64,000 nucleotides of DNA from Pirellulaceae bacterium (GCA_020852965.1 JADYZV010000140.1:1-64000); one strand, 5' to 3'; counted from the stretch's first letter, positions 18,004 through 26,714 are shown. Numbers and translations: made by a program. Notes: generated by a model from the sequence alone, not told the origin.

Positions 18004-18130
18004 GTAGTGGACGAGGTTACGAGTCCCTGATGTGTATCAAATCAAAAGGACTCGTGACCTCGTCCACTACATACACAGGACTCGTAACCTCGCCCACTAC
18101 GCCAATAGGACTCGCGACCTCGTTCATTAC
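18004..18130. repeat. 23-bp inverted/tandem repeat cluster (one + copy, three - copies)
   Basis: A copy of GTAGTGGACGAGGTTACGAG.. at 18004-18026 is followed after 21 bases by three inverted copies at 18048, 18078 and 18108, spaced exactly 30 bp. The first two form a hairpin with 23-bp arms. The same arrangement in reverse order is found at 31879-32006, a two-arm form at 52647-52711, and a single copy at 47312-47334. Confidence 0.92.
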
Positions 18131-18161
18131 GCCCAGAGGAATTCTGAGCCACGAGTCTTCG

Positions 18162-18188
18162 TTCCGACGCGGAGCGTCGGGCCACATT
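18162..18188 (+). repeat. REP-like hairpin (CCGACG..CGTCGG family)
   Basis: GTTCCGACGCGGAGCGTCGG followed by GCCACATT; one base shorter in the loop than the other plus-strand copies. It sits about 70 bp before the phosphoesterase gene. Confidence 0.8.
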
Positions 18189-18255
18189 GGCTATGAGAAC
18201 GTACCGAGTAGGTGGTAAACGGTTTCGATCAACAGAAGATGGCTGTGGTAAATAG

Positions 18256-18936
18256 ATGACGATAAAGATTTGGTTTATTTCCGATACGCACGGCGAGCAC
18301 GAAGGTCTGCAAGTGCCACAAGCAATGGATGCAGTCATCCACTGTGGCGATGAGTCGAATTCAGGCAACGCGTGGCTCAACGAACCCGAATCGCGTAAGT
18401 TCTTCGCTTGGTATTCCGAACTGGATATGCCCAAGAAGTTTTTTGTTCCAGGCAACCACTCGACGGCAATAGAACAGGGCTTGGTGCGTCCCGAAGACTA
18501 TCCAGACATCGAGTTCCTAATACATCAATCGACCCAATGGCGTGGGCTTGAGATCTTTGGCTCACCCTACACGCCGCGATTCTTTGACTGGGCCTACATG
18601 CGCGAGCGCGAAGACTTGGATGAAGTATGGCAGTCGATTCCGGCCGGTGTAGATATTCTCATTACCCATGGACCGCCTAAAGGGATCGGAGATGTCACCA
18701 AGGATGTGGATAGCCGCTTGCCCGTCCATGTGGGTTCCAAGTCGCTGATGCGTCAGGTCGTCGAGCGCATCAAGCCACGTATTCATGCCTTTGGGCATAT
18801 TCACGACGAGCGTGGGATCGACAACGTCGGTCGAGTAGTGAAGGGCCCAACTGAGTTTATCAACTGCGCCTGCTGCGACTTGCCCGGCCGTTTAAAGCAC
18901 CACGGTACCATCGTGGAAATTGCCGAGCAGAGTTAG
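18256..18936 (+). CDS. Calcineurin-like metallophosphoesterase
   Basis: A 226-residue, single-domain metallophosphoesterase that should bind two metal ions and hydrolyse a phosphoester. The five motifs are visible in order: SDTHGEH (residues 9-15), HCGDES, PGNHST, THGPPKG and FGHIHDE. The length and the GNH/THGPP spacing fit the MPPED1/2-like cytoplasmic branch. There is no signal peptide. The substrate is unknown. It is flanked by repeat DNA and is convergent with the DUF4465 gene. Confidence 0.9.
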   Translation: MTIKIWFISDTHGEHEGLQVPQAMDAVIHCGDESNSGNAWLNEPESRKFFAWYSELDMPKKFFVPGNHSTAIEQGLVRPEDYPDIEFLIHQSTQWRGLEIFGSPYTPRFFDWAYMREREDLDEVWQSIPAGVDILITHGPPKGIGDVTKDVDSRLPVHVGSKSLMRQVVERIKPRIHAFGHIHDERGIDNVGRVVKGPTEFINCACCDLPGRLKHHGTIVEIAEQS

Positions 18937-19005
18937 AGTAGCCCGTACAATGTCTTGTGCCGTCCGCACTCGATCCGAGCTCGACTTCAACGCGTTTTTT
19001 CGCAC

Positions 19006-19031
19006 GTATGGCAAGGCCGAAGCACGGATAA
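19006..19031. repeat. Half copy of the GCACGGATGGCAA repeat
   Basis: GCACGTATGGCAAGGCCGAA followed by GCACGGAT resembles one arm of the palindrome at 28041-28114. Here the opposite arm is not clearly present. Confidence 0.45.
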
Positions 19032-19064
19032 TTGCGACTTCCGATGTCACTAACTTAACGCTGC

Positions 19065-19084
19065 CTACCGTCTGTCGACGGTAG
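19065..19084. terminator. Short hairpin between convergent genes
   Basis: CTACCGTC and GACGGTAG form a perfect 8-bp stem with a 4-base loop. It lies between the convergent phosphoesterase and DUF4465 genes and could end both transcripts, but there is no T run. A related sequence (CTACCGC..GCGGTAGCTACGG) occurs at 22434-22459. Confidence 0.35.
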
Positions 19085-19095
19085 CTACGGAGACC

Positions 19096-19962
19096 TCAGG
19101 ACGGTGAATATCCGCGAGCTTTCGTTGACGCTGGGAATCGTTTTCGCCTTGAGCGATGTAGCGTTAGTGCGATGACCAAGCTGCCCACTAGAGCGAAACT
19201 ACCCGGTTCGGGAACCGCCGAGAAGACGATATTGTCAACGGCTGCGAATTTGGGAGTGTTCAATCCGAACTGAATATCCGCATCGCTCCCGTCAAAAGTG
19301 AGACTGATCGAGCGCGCGTTGCCCAGCCCAGTCAAGTCGACCGAACGCCAATCGTTGACGATATAGTTGGGGGTGTTGTTGATATTGCGAAAATCGGCCA
19401 AGTAGAAATCAGTGCTGCCCGTACTCGAACCCGCCGCGCCCAATTCGCTAAACCCATTGAATGTCACCTTGAAGAAGTCAGGTTCGCTACCGTTCGGCCC
19501 TCCGAATTTCTCTGAGAACTGGTTGCCGTCCCGCATGGTGAAATAGGTATAGGTGGTATTGGAGATCGACAGTGAGTCGATTCGCTGATCGGAAGGTAGA
19601 TTGAAATAGGCGCCGTCATCGTAGGCGATGGCGTAATTCCCCGATCCGCCAACACCAGTTCCAGTCGCAGATGCATATTGATTTGTATAGCTGGCCGTGG
19701 CGGGATCGTTGACATTCGAATAGGACCAACCCGACCAAAATCCGCCGTATTGCGGGTCAACACTGTAGGTATTGCCAAAAAATGCGCCTCTAGAAGTCCA
19801 GCCGTTGGCGTTGGCACCGCCACCCGAATTGCCGTTGAAGTAGCTTCCCGTGGCCGTGGTCTCGGTGTATGTGCTAAGCTCATCGAAGCTAACCGTGATC
19901 GCTGCGGAAGCGACATGGGCGAGTGGAAACAGAAGCAAACTTAATATCGTGATGGTTTTCAT
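19096..19962 (-). CDS. DUF4465 PEP-CTERM protein, B12-riboswitch regulated
   Basis: A 288-residue exported protein. A signal peptide (ILSLLLFPLAHVASAA) is followed by a DUF4465 domain rich in Gly, Ser, Tyr and Asn (SYFNGNSGGGANANGWTSRG, GFWSGWSYSNV). A PEP-CTERM sorting tail ends it: VPEPGSFALVGSLVIAL then the basic HRSRRKR. It should therefore be processed by an exosortase and displayed at the surface. It is the second gene after a cobalamin riboswitch (20988-21227), 66 bp behind the DUF1559 gene. From memory, and not verified here, DUF4465 proteins occur in B12-uptake loci of Bacteroidetes. A role in binding or capturing corrinoids outside the cell is a reasonable inference. Confidence 0.88.
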   Translation of the reverse strand: MKTITILSLLLFPLAHVASAAITVSFDELSTYTETTATGSYFNGNSGGGANANGWTSRGAFFGNTYSVDPQYGGFWSGWSYSNVNDPATASYTNQYASATGTGVGGSGNYAIAYDDGAYFNLPSDQRIDSLSISNTTYTYFTMRDGNQFSEKFGGPNGSEPDFFKVTFNGFSELGAAGSSTGSTDFYLADFRNINNTPNYIVNDWRSVDLTGLGNARSISLTFDGSDADIQFGLNTPKFAAVDNIVFSAVPEPGSFALVGSLVIALTLHRSRRKRFPASTKARGYSPS

Positions 19963-20028
19963 TTTTCGTCTTTAAAAGTTAAAAGTAGTGAAGCTTAGAT
20001 GCGGTCTGAAGACGGTGGTTACGGTTAG

Positions 20029-20835
20029 CTAATAGGAATCGTGATTGACGACTTCGCTTTTGGCGCGAGTGATCAAACTGCCTAGGACTTTTACATCGAT
20101 GGATTGGGTCATGAAGATGGTGCGCCCGTCGACAAACAGCACCATCGCCCCAGGGCCGTGACGGCTGCGGATTTCGTTGTCGCCAATCCAGGCATTGGGA
20201 TCGTTGATACCGCCCGACTGCACAAACACGTTGCGGCCATTGATCCACTCGCTATCGGGGCCGCCCACGTCTTCGGAGACTGCCAAGGTGTTCGATAGCC
20301 CGTCGGTCACGTCGCGAAAAGCGATGGAACGATCGTACAGAAACATACCATCGCTAGAATCTCGATCGACCATGCTCTCGCCATACAGTCCGCCGTAGTC
20401 GGTCTGCCCGCGCACCAACTGGCGATTGTCTGCCGAAGGGCATTCGTAAACGCTCAGTCGTGTGGCGGCGGCGGGGGCATTGATGGACGCATCAAAGGGA
20501 ACTCGGAAATCGATCTGCGCGTGCAGATTTTGCTGTTCCAAAAACGGTAACAGCAAAGCGGACCATGCGAATTGCCGGTTCGAAATGGGTGAACTGAAGC
20601 CGCGCCACTCGATACAACCTGTCGGTAGCGTGCGGTGCGTATCGTGATAGTTGTGCAGCGCGATGCCGATCTGATGCAAGTTGTTTTTGCAGGATGCCTT
20701 GCGCGCCGCTTCTCGCGCCGCTTGCACAGCAGGCAGCAGCAGACCAACCAGTATGGCGATAACGGCAATCACGACCAGCAATTCAACGAGCGTGAAGGCC
20801 GGCTTGCGACAGCGAGAATTTGTTGAGGCGACCAC
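20029..20835 (-). CDS. DUF1559 pseudopilin-like protein, first gene after the B12 riboswitch
   Basis: A type IV pilin-like N-terminus ([20 protein letters not shown]) with a typical prepilin-peptidase context is followed by [20 protein letters not shown] and the C-terminal [17 protein letters not shown], the signature of DUF1559, a family hugely expanded in planctomycetes. The open frame reaches a TTG at 20895, but a GTG at 20835 is preferred. It has GGAG seven bases upstream and leaves a short basic leader before the pilin helix. The protein probably sits in the inner membrane or assembles into a pseudopilus-like structure. It is the only member in this window and lies between the cobalamin riboswitch and the DUF4465 gene, so both should be induced by low B12. 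Confidence 0.85.
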   Translation of the reverse strand: MVASTNSRCRKPAFTLVELLVVIAVIAILVGLLLPAVQAAREAARKASCKNNLHQIGIALHNYHDTHRTLPTGCIEWRGFSSPISNRQFAWSALLLPFLEQQNLHAQIDFRVPFDASINAPAAATRLSVYECPSADNRQLVRGQTDYGGLYGESMVDRDSSDGMFLYDRSIAFRDVTDGLSNTLAVSEDVGGPDSEWINGRNVFVQSGGINDPNAWIGDNEIRSRHGPGAMVLFVDGRTIFMTQSIDVKVLGSLITRAKSEVVNHDSY

Positions 20836-20987
20836 CGAGCATCTCCGTTCAGAGCTACTGTGGAAATCCAATGCACCGAGCGTGAAAACACTCAAGCTAT
20901 ATCGAGTAGGGGCCGCGAGGGACTGCTACTGGTCGATAACATGCATTGCAACGTTCGCCTCAAACCTGGAAGGCACCAAAACGTCTT

Positions 20988-21227
20988 GCTCGAGGTAGGT
21001 CTTCTGACTTTCCACCTTTTCCAGCGCTCACAGCCTTCTCACTCGCAAAGTGCTCAGTAGGTATTAGCCTAGCACCATGGCAAGCAATGGCTCTTCCAAA
21101 GAAGGAGCGACGGATGCAATTGAGTTATCAACTGCGAGTGGCACACAGCGGCCGGACCGTCCCGGATTTTAACCGGAGTTCCCTGTTCATCCGCTCGGTA
21201 GACACCCAGCGAATCACCTCGAACGGG
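20988..21227 (-). ncRNA. Cobalamin (AdoCbl-type) riboswitch
   Basis: Read leftward, the RNA shows the conserved core in order: ACAGGGAACTCCGGTTAAAA, TCCGGGACGGTCCGGCCGCT, then a variable domain, GAGCCATTGCTTGCCATGG, and the 3' B12 box AAAGTCAGAAGACCTACC. The P1 stem is closed by CGAGGT near 21221 and ACCTCG near 20990. The pattern lines up by eye with the known E. coli btuB element (GGGAAT..GGTG..CCGAAGACCTGCC). It lies 150 bp before the DUF1559 start and directly after a promoter-like site. No downstream terminator with a U run is visible, so control may be at translation. Confidence 0.87.
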
Positions 21228-21231
21228 TCCC

Positions 21232-21259
21232 ATACTAGTGTAAGTATCCGATTCGTCAA
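21232..21259 (-). promoter_or_regulatory. Sigma70-type promoter of the riboswitch transcript
   Basis: On the minus strand TTGACG (21254-21259) and TAGTAT (21232-21237) are 16 bases apart. Transcription would begin near 21225, just where the riboswitch P1 stem begins. This agreement supports both calls. Confidence 0.6.
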
Positions 21260-21365
21260 GCCTCCCTTTATCGCAAGGGAGAAACGGGGAGAATTCTTCT
21301 CGAACGGTGCCGGACTCTTTTCGCTGTGATCGTTACCCGCCTACGACTCGCAATTGCCTCAGGGC

Positions 21366-21394
21366 TTCACTTGGGGGGCAGGAGCCGATAGAAT
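21366..21394 (+). promoter_or_regulatory. Candidate promoter of the ferritin-like gene
   Basis: TTCACT (21366-21371) and TAGAAT (21389-21394) are separated by 17 bases, about 65 bp before the ATG at 21460. The match to consensus is moderate. Confidence 0.35.
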
Positions 21395-21459
21395 CTAAAG
21401 CATATATTGAGCCCGAATACTGGGGCACCACTTCGAAGCCACCAACCGAAAGTAATACC

Positions 21460-21915
21460 ATGAGCAAGCAAGCCATTATCGATCATCTCAATGAGATCTT
21501 GAAGCACGAGTGGACCGGAGTTGCACAGTATTCTCAAGCGGGCTTCATCTGCGAAGGGGTGTGGCGCGAGGTCTATTCGGAGAAGTTCTTGGGGGACGCA
21601 AAAGAGTCGTTTGGTCACGCCCAAAAGGTTGGCAGCAAAATCGTCGCGATGGGCGGAGTTCCTGTGGCCACGCGCAACGAGATTAAGCAGTCACGCAACC
21701 TGCAAGAGGTTTTGCAATTCAGCCTCGAGTTCGAGGCCAAAGCGGTCGAGATGTACACCAAGGCACTCGAAATGGCTGAAGGGGATCGCCCGCTGGTCGT
21801 GTTCCTAGAAGACATCCTCATCGAAGAACAAGAAGGGGTCGAAGAGTACACCAAATTGCTCCGCAACTCCGAAGGCTCTGCAACCAGCAAGAAATCGCAA
21901 GGCAAGACAGCCTAA
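21460..21915 (+). CDS. Ferritin-like/bacterioferritin-type protein
   Basis: A 151-residue all-helical protein with spaced carboxylate and histidine ligands of a ferritin-type di-iron site: ILKHEWTGVAQY, FGHAQKVG, SLEFEAKAVEMY and LIEEQEGVEEY. It probably stores iron or oxidises Fe(II). The open frame continues upstream to 21307, but the extra residues look non-coding; the ATG at 21460 begins a protein of the usual length. The C-terminal tail (SEGSATSKKSQGKTA) is basic and flexible. It is divergent from the B12-riboswitch operon with about 230 bp between. Confidence 0.85.
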   Translation: MSKQAIIDHLNEILKHEWTGVAQYSQAGFICEGVWREVYSEKFLGDAKESFGHAQKVGSKIVAMGGVPVATRNEIKQSRNLQEVLQFSLEFEAKAVEMYTKALEMAEGDRPLVVFLEDILIEEQEGVEEYTKLLRNSEGSATSKKSQGKTA

Positions 21916-21973
21916 CGTAGCTCGGTCGTCCCCCACCGAGAGACACGTTGGGGACCAACGTGCTACGCTACCT
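21916..21973. terminator. Imperfect palindrome between convergent genes
   Basis: GTAGCTCGGTCG.. and ..ACGTGCTACGCTAC can pair around inner arms CACGTTGG and CCAACGTG. It lies between the ferritin-like gene and the small leftward gene and may serve as a bidirectional terminator. There is no T run. Confidence 0.3.
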
Positions 21974-22372
21974 TTAGCCTGCGGCTTCGAACTGTAATAT
22001 AACGGGCGAAGCGGCAGGCTGGTCGGTTCTGTTGCCGGTATTCAATCTGCGATTAGTCGCCGAATTCACAGATGCTGTGTTTCTATTGGCGTTTGCCGGC
22101 GAAAGAGTCATCTTGAGCGCAGCTACTTGCCCAGGCTCGATGACGACTTGATTCTGCACGAACCATCCGACGTCCGCAGAGTGCGTCTCTTGCCGTAGGA
22201 TCAAATGTTCCAAGCCGCACAGGGTCGTGCTGCGCACCAAAACCAAGCGATTCTGATCGCTGGCACCCGAAAAGACGTTTAAGATTGTCTCGTTTTGCAC
22301 GCAATTTCTGCCAAAAGTAGCTTGTTGAAAGTGAGTCTCAATTAATAATAGGCCGATTGAGAGCCTCGTCAA
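21974..22372 (-). CDS. Small conserved-looking hypothetical protein
   Basis: A 132-residue reading frame whose codon pattern and composition look coding. The core [40 protein letters not shown] and [12 protein letters not shown] reminds me of a short planctomycete-specific protein. The function is unknown. No TM segment or catalytic motif is seen. The only upstream start is TTG at 22372 with no ribosome-binding site, so the true start may be internal. Its 5' end runs to within 33 bp of the divergent [2Fe-2S] gene. Confidence 0.55.
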   Translation of the reverse strand: MTRLSIGLLLIETHFQQATFGRNCVQNETILNVFSGASDQNRLVLVRSTTLCGLEHLILRQETHSADVGWFVQNQVVIEPGQVAALKMTLSPANANRNTASVNSATNRRLNTGNRTDQPAASPVILQFEAAG

Positions 22373-22404
22373 TCCGAAATTTTGGCAGAAATGGTCCGAT
22401 CCCT

Positions 22405-22845
22405 ATGGATTTATCCGAAAATATCGATCATCTACCGCTTGGCAGCGGTAGCTACGGTTCGTCAGCTGTAGCGTCTGCCGCCAGCCGGAAATGTGAAAAA
22501 CTCGGCCTCGAAAAGGCCCAACGCATGCTGCTGCTGTGCATGGACCGACGGAGGGCCAAATGTGCCAGTTCGAAGCATATGCTCGAATCTTGGAAGTATC
22601 TGAAACGGCGACTGAAGGAATTGAAGCTCGATGGGCGCGGCGGCACCATCCGCATCGAGATGGGATGTGTCGGCATCTGCAAAGGGGGACCGATCATGAC
22701 GGTCACACCCGACGGAACGTGGTACGGTCATTGCTCACCCAAAGTCATCGAGAGAATCATCCAAGAGCATCTACTAGGCGGCCAAGTCGTCGCTGAGTTT
22801 CAGATTGCCCAGTCGTTCGCAACGCATGGTGCCTCCGATTCGTGA
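22405..22845 (+). CDS. Thioredoxin-fold [2Fe-2S] ferredoxin-like protein
   Basis: A 146-residue protein with a C-terminal (2Fe-2S) ferredoxin domain. The cluster ligands are CMDRRRAKC early and [11 protein letters not shown] later, giving the C-x(8)-C ... C-x(3)-C spacing of thioredoxin-like [2Fe-2S] proteins. It is followed by [20 protein letters not shown]. It probably carries electrons in the cytoplasm. The first 20 codons after the ATG at 22405 run through a hairpin repeat (CTACCGC..GCGGTAGCTACGG), so the N-terminus may be repeat-derived or the start may lie downstream. Its stop overlaps the pseudogene start by 4 bp. Confidence 0.8.
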   Translation: MDLSENIDHLPLGSGSYGSSAVASAASRKCEKLGLEKAQRMLLLCMDRRRAKCASSKHMLESWKYLKRRLKELKLDGRGGTIRIEMGCVGICKGGPIMTVTPDGTWYGHCSPKVIERIIQEHLLGGQVVAEFQIAQSFATHGASDS

Positions 22846-23606
22846 ATTTTGAAACAACACCATTCTTCTCGCTGCGCTATCGACTTCTGCTGCCACTGTG
22901 GGCCGCCTCGATCGCGGCTGCTATCGTCGTTGCCACGCTTTCGTTCTTTTTAGGGCGACAATGGGCCATACATGATGTTTTCGAGTTGGCTCACACGAGT
23001 ATCTTGTATTTGTTGTGGTACGCTCGAACCCACGACACAGTATCGATACGGTTCGCCGAGTTTTCGTGTTTTTCGACCAAGCCAAAGTCGCGGCGGCTAG
23101 CCGCCGAGCGGGGTTGCTGCCAATGGCCACCGGCCTATCAACCATTGCATTGCTGACGACATGGATGATGTGGATGACTGGACGACTAGCACGACGTCTC
23201 TCGCGACTGGAACAAGGTGTTCAGCCCGTCGCTCCTTGCAGACTTGCAAACACGGCAATGGCATGGCAACGTACGCGAGTTGAAAAACGCGGTGGAGCAC
23301 GCCGCAGTCGTCGCGCGCGGCCGGACATTGCAAATCTCAGATTTCCCGCTTCCCAATCAGAACAACGCCGGATTGCACGAAATATCTATAGAGCAAGTCA
23401 TCCGCTGCTGGGCGAAGGAGTCGCTCCAAAAAAAGCCAGCCGATAAGGAACCGCTGCATGCTCGCTTTTTGGCGACTGCCGAGCCAGCTTTACTACAATT
23501 TGCCATCGACCACACCGGTGGTAGTCGAATTGAAGCAGCCGAACTCCTCGGCATCCATCGCGGAACGTTGCGAGATCGACTGCGGCCGTATGGTATGGAC
23601 GACTAG
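22842..23606 (+). pseudogene. Remnant of a histidine kinase/NtrC-type regulator pair
   Basis: Three pieces are readable. In one frame (22842-23070) lies a kinase N-terminus with a TM segment (SLRYRLLLPLWAASIAAAIV). In a second frame (about 23068-23216) comes a second TM segment and the start of a HAMP-like linker (LLTTWMMWMTG, RLARRLSRLEQGV). Back in the first frame, from about 23217, is the C-terminus of a sigma54 response regulator: WHGNVRELKNAVEHAAVVAR, then a Fis-type HTH (GGSRIEAAELLGIHRGTLRD). The kinase catalytic core, the receiver and the AAA+ domain are gone. The kinase/regulator junction falls near 23216-23220. An internal deletion plus a frameshift in a former two-gene operon explains this. 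A 129-residue DNA-binding fragment from 23217 could still be made. Confidence 0.8.
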
Positions 23607-23949
23607 CCGAGCGCGAAGGGATGCCGGCAGCCTATCTAGTTGGCAAGTCCTACCATGTACCAGTGCTAAGCGGTCAAGATGTCGCCACTCAAGCTCCCGC
23701 TAATCGCCTCCGCAATGACTCTACGCACGAGGTACACTGCACGGGTACAGCATATCGCGCGGCAGTCTTGGCTTATTCGTGTTGATTCGCATGATTCGTG
23801 GGCAAGGCGGGGCGGGCTGAAATGTTAGCTTCCACCGATGCAACTCGCTAAACTATCACTAATTGTACGGTTACAATTGCGTGGTGAATTCACCGCAATG
23901 CCGTTACGCTAATGCACTCCATTCTCAGATATATTGCAGAAAGACAATC
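23607..23949. other. Intergenic region, no gene seen
   Basis: No supported gene. Near 23776 is a copy of the TTCGTGTTGATTCGCATGAT type intergenic repeat that also occurs in tandem at 26715. The promoter of the double sulfatase should lie here but no clear boxes were found. Confidence 0.4.
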
Positions 23950-26706
23950 GTGACTCTCAAGATCGACCCTAGCCACTATTGGATTTTGGCAACCAACATT
24001 TGTGCGTTGGCATTTAGCCAAGTTATTTTTCAGACGCTTCTCGTTCCGACAGATCAGGTCGCGGCTGACTCGGGTGAGAGGCCCAACATCGTCTTTTTCC
24101 TGTCCGACGATCATACCCGAGCCGATTCGTCCCTGTACGGAGCGACCGATATTCAAACTCCCAATATGGAGCGTTTGGCCAAAGCTGGTATGACCTTCAG
24201 TCAAGCCTTCGTTGTCTCCCCGTCTTGTGCACCGAGTCGCGCGGCGCTGCTTACCGGCATGACCCCCGCGCACAACGGGGCCGAAGCCAATCATGCGCGA
24301 CCCGATGCTCAGCTCAAAAAATTCCCAGCCTTTCTTCAAGAGCAAGGATATGAGGTCGTCGCGTTTGGCAAGGTGGGTCACTACGCGCAGACACCCGAGT
24401 ATGGTTTCGATTTGGCTAAGCACTTCACCTACCACGATGATGTCGCCGTGTCGGAAGCGGTTAAATGGCTCGATAATCGCAATAGTGAAAAACCGCTTTG
24501 CCTATTCGTCGGCACCAATTGGCCGCATGTCCCTTGGCCTCCCGCAACCGATGTGCCTTTGGAAAGTGTGACGATTCCATCGACCCATGTTCGCACTCCC
24601 GAGACAAAGCAAGCAAGGGCCAAATACTATCAGGCAATCAAGATCATGGATGGCGAGTTGGGGAGCGTTTTCGATGTTGCCTATCGCAAGCTCGGTTCCA
24701 ATACGCTTTTCATCCACACGAGTGACCATGGAGCGCAGTGGCCATTCGGAAAATGGAATCTGTACGACGATGGAATTCGTACTCCCCTGGTCGTATCCTG
24801 GCCAGGACGGATCGCAGCAGAATCGACCTCGGATGCGATGGTGTCTTGGATTGACCTACTCCCAACCGTGCTCGAAGCAGTCGGTGCGCCAGTGCCCGAA
24901 TCGCTCGACGGGAAATCGATCCTACCGGTATTGAGCGGTCAGAAAACCAGTCATCGCAGCGAGATCTTCACGACTCACAGCGGCGATGGGAATTTCAACG
25001 TCTATCCATCGCGCAGCGTGCGTACCGACCAATTCAAGTACATTCGCAACCTTTACCCCGAATTCCAATTTGATTCGCACGTCACCAAGGTGAAAAACGA
25101 GCACGCCTACTGGTCGAGCTGGGTGGAGAAGGGACGGTCCGTGCCTGCGGCTGCGCGCAAGGTCCAGAGATATCAGCAGCGCCCCGCCGAGGAGCTGTAT
25201 GACCTCAGCACCGATCCTCATGAAAAGCACAACCTAGCGCAAGAGTCCGCGTACGCGAATCAGTTGAAAGAATTGAGTGGCAAACTCGATGTATGGCTTC
25301 GCGAACAAAACGACAAACCGACCGTATTTGGCATGCCAACATTGCTGCCGCGTGAAGGAACCCCGCCGAACGTGATTACTGTTTTCATTGATGACATGGG
25401 CTGGCAAGATCTATCGTGCTTTGGAGGTCAAGCGGACCAGACCCCGCGTATCGATCAACTCGCGCAAGAAGGCTTGCGGTTCACCAACTTTTACGTCAAC
25501 TCCCCGATATGCTCGCCGTCTCGAACAGCGCTGACGACCGGCAATTTCCCAGCGCGGCATCGCATTACCTCGTATTTGGCCCGGCGGGAGTTGAATGAGC
25601 AGCGGGGGATGGCGCAGTGGTTGGACGCTAGTGTACCGACGCTCCCTCGCATGTTATCCCAAGCTGGCTATGCGACGGGGCATTTCGGCAAATGGCACAT
25701 GGGAGGGCAGCGAGACGTTGGTGAAGCTCCACTCATACCAGAGTATGGTTTTGATGCATCGCTGACGAACTTCGAGGGGCTGGGACCTCGCGTCTTGCCG
25801 CTGTGCGATGCGTTCGACGGTCAGGAGCCCAAGCGTCACGATCTCGGCAGTGCCAACTTGGGGCATGGGCCGATCGAATGGGAGGATCGTTCAAAGATCA
25901 CGCAGCGATATGTGGACCGAACGCTTGAGTTCATCGACGAAGCCACCGCCGAAAAGCGTCCTTTCTACGTGAATGTCTGGCCGGACGATGTCCACTCTCC
26001 ATTCTTTCCACCGAAAGCTATGCGCGGCGACGAAGCGAAGCGGACGCTCTATCTGGCTGTTCTTAAGACCATGGATCAACAATTGGGAGCGCTCTTCGAT
26101 CGAGTTCGCAACGATCCACAGCTACGAGACAACACTCTGATCATTCTCGCCAGCGACAACGGCCATGAACCAGGGGCGGGAAGTGGTGGACCATTGCGCG
26201 GAGCGAAGGGAAGCTTATACGAAGGGGGCATCCGAAGCCCGCTGATTGTATGGGGCCCCGGCTTGGTAGATGCTTCTGCTGTGGGTAATACCAATGATAC
26301 GACCATCGTTTCCAACGTCGACGTGGTTGCCTCACTGATGAACCTGTGCCAAGTGGAGTCACCCGAGGGCTATCAGTGCGATGGAGAAGACCTACTAGCG
26401 GCGCTATTGGGCAAATCGACTGCGCAGCGCAATGGCCCATTGTTCTGGCGGCGTCCACCCGATCACCCAGGTAAGCCCAACGCTCCGGCACCAGACCTCG
26501 CCGTTCGCGACAAGCAATGGAAGCTATTGTGCGACATTCATGGCAAGCACGCGCAGTTGTACGACCTGACCGAAGATATCGGAGAGGCCAACAATCTGGC
26601 AAAATCCAACCTTCAAATAACCAAACGACTCAAGCAAGCGGTCCTCAAGTGGAATGACACCTTGCCGGTCGACGGCGTGGGAGCTACCGATCCAATTCGT
26701 CAGTAG
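23950..26706 (+). CDS. Double-domain sulfatase (two complete sulfatase modules)
   Basis: One polypeptide of about 918 residues carries two sulfatase domains in tandem. The first begins PNIVFFLSDDHTRADS and has the signature CAPSRAALLTGM. The second begins PPNVITVFIDDMGWQDLSCF (from about 25366) and has CSPSRTALTTGNFPARH, with the cysteine codon at 25510. Both cysteines are in the C-x-P-S-R form that is matured to formylglycine. Both domains keep the downstream metal and substrate loops (HTSDHGAQWPFGKW; LASDNGHEPGAG). A hydrophobic leader (ILATNICALAFSQVIFQTLL) suggests export. The start is uncertain: TTG 23863 is the longest, GTG 23950 is preferred. It may cleave two different sulfate positions on one glycan. 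Confidence 0.9.
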   Translation: MTLKIDPSHYWILATNICALAFSQVIFQTLLVPTDQVAADSGERPNIVFFLSDDHTRADSSLYGATDIQTPNMERLAKAGMTFSQAFVVSPSCAPSRAALLTGMTPAHNGAEANHARPDAQLKKFPAFLQEQGYEVVAFGKVGHYAQTPEYGFDLAKHFTYHDDVAVSEAVKWLDNRNSEKPLCLFVGTNWPHVPWPPATDVPLESVTIPSTHVRTPETKQARAKYYQAIKIMDGELGSVFDVAYRKLGSNTLFIHTSDHGAQWPFGKWNLYDDGIRTPLVVSWPGRIAAESTSDAMVSWIDLLPTVLEAVGAPVPESLDGKSILPVLSGQKTSHRSEIFTTHSGDGNFNVYPSRSVRTDQFKYIRNLYPEFQFDSHVTKVKNEHAYWSSWVEKGRSVPAAARKVQRYQQRPAEELYDLSTDPHEKHNLAQESAYANQLKELSGKLDVWLREQNDKPTVFGMPTLLPREGTPPNVITVFIDDMGWQDLSCFGGQADQTPRIDQLAQEGLRFTNFYVNSPICSPSRTALTTGNFPARHRITSYLARRELNEQRGMAQWLDASVPTLPRMLSQAGYATGHFGKWHMGGQRDVGEAPLIPEYGFDASLTNFEGLGPRVLPLCDAFDGQEPKRHDLGSANLGHGPIEWEDRSKITQRYVDRTLEFIDEATAEKRPFYVNVWPDDVHSPFFPPKAMRGDEAKRTLYLAVLKTMDQQLGALFDRVRNDPQLRDNTLIILASDNGHEPGAGSGGPLRGAKGSLYEGGIRSPLIVWGPGLVDASAVGNTNDTTIVSNVDVVASLMNLCQVESPEGYQCDGEDLLAALLGKSTAQRNGPLFWRRPPDHPGKPNAPAPDLAVRDKQWKLLCDIHGKHAQLYDLTEDIGEANNLAKSNLQITKRLKQAVLKWNDTLPVDGVGATDPIRQ

Positions 26707-26714
26707 TCGTGCGA

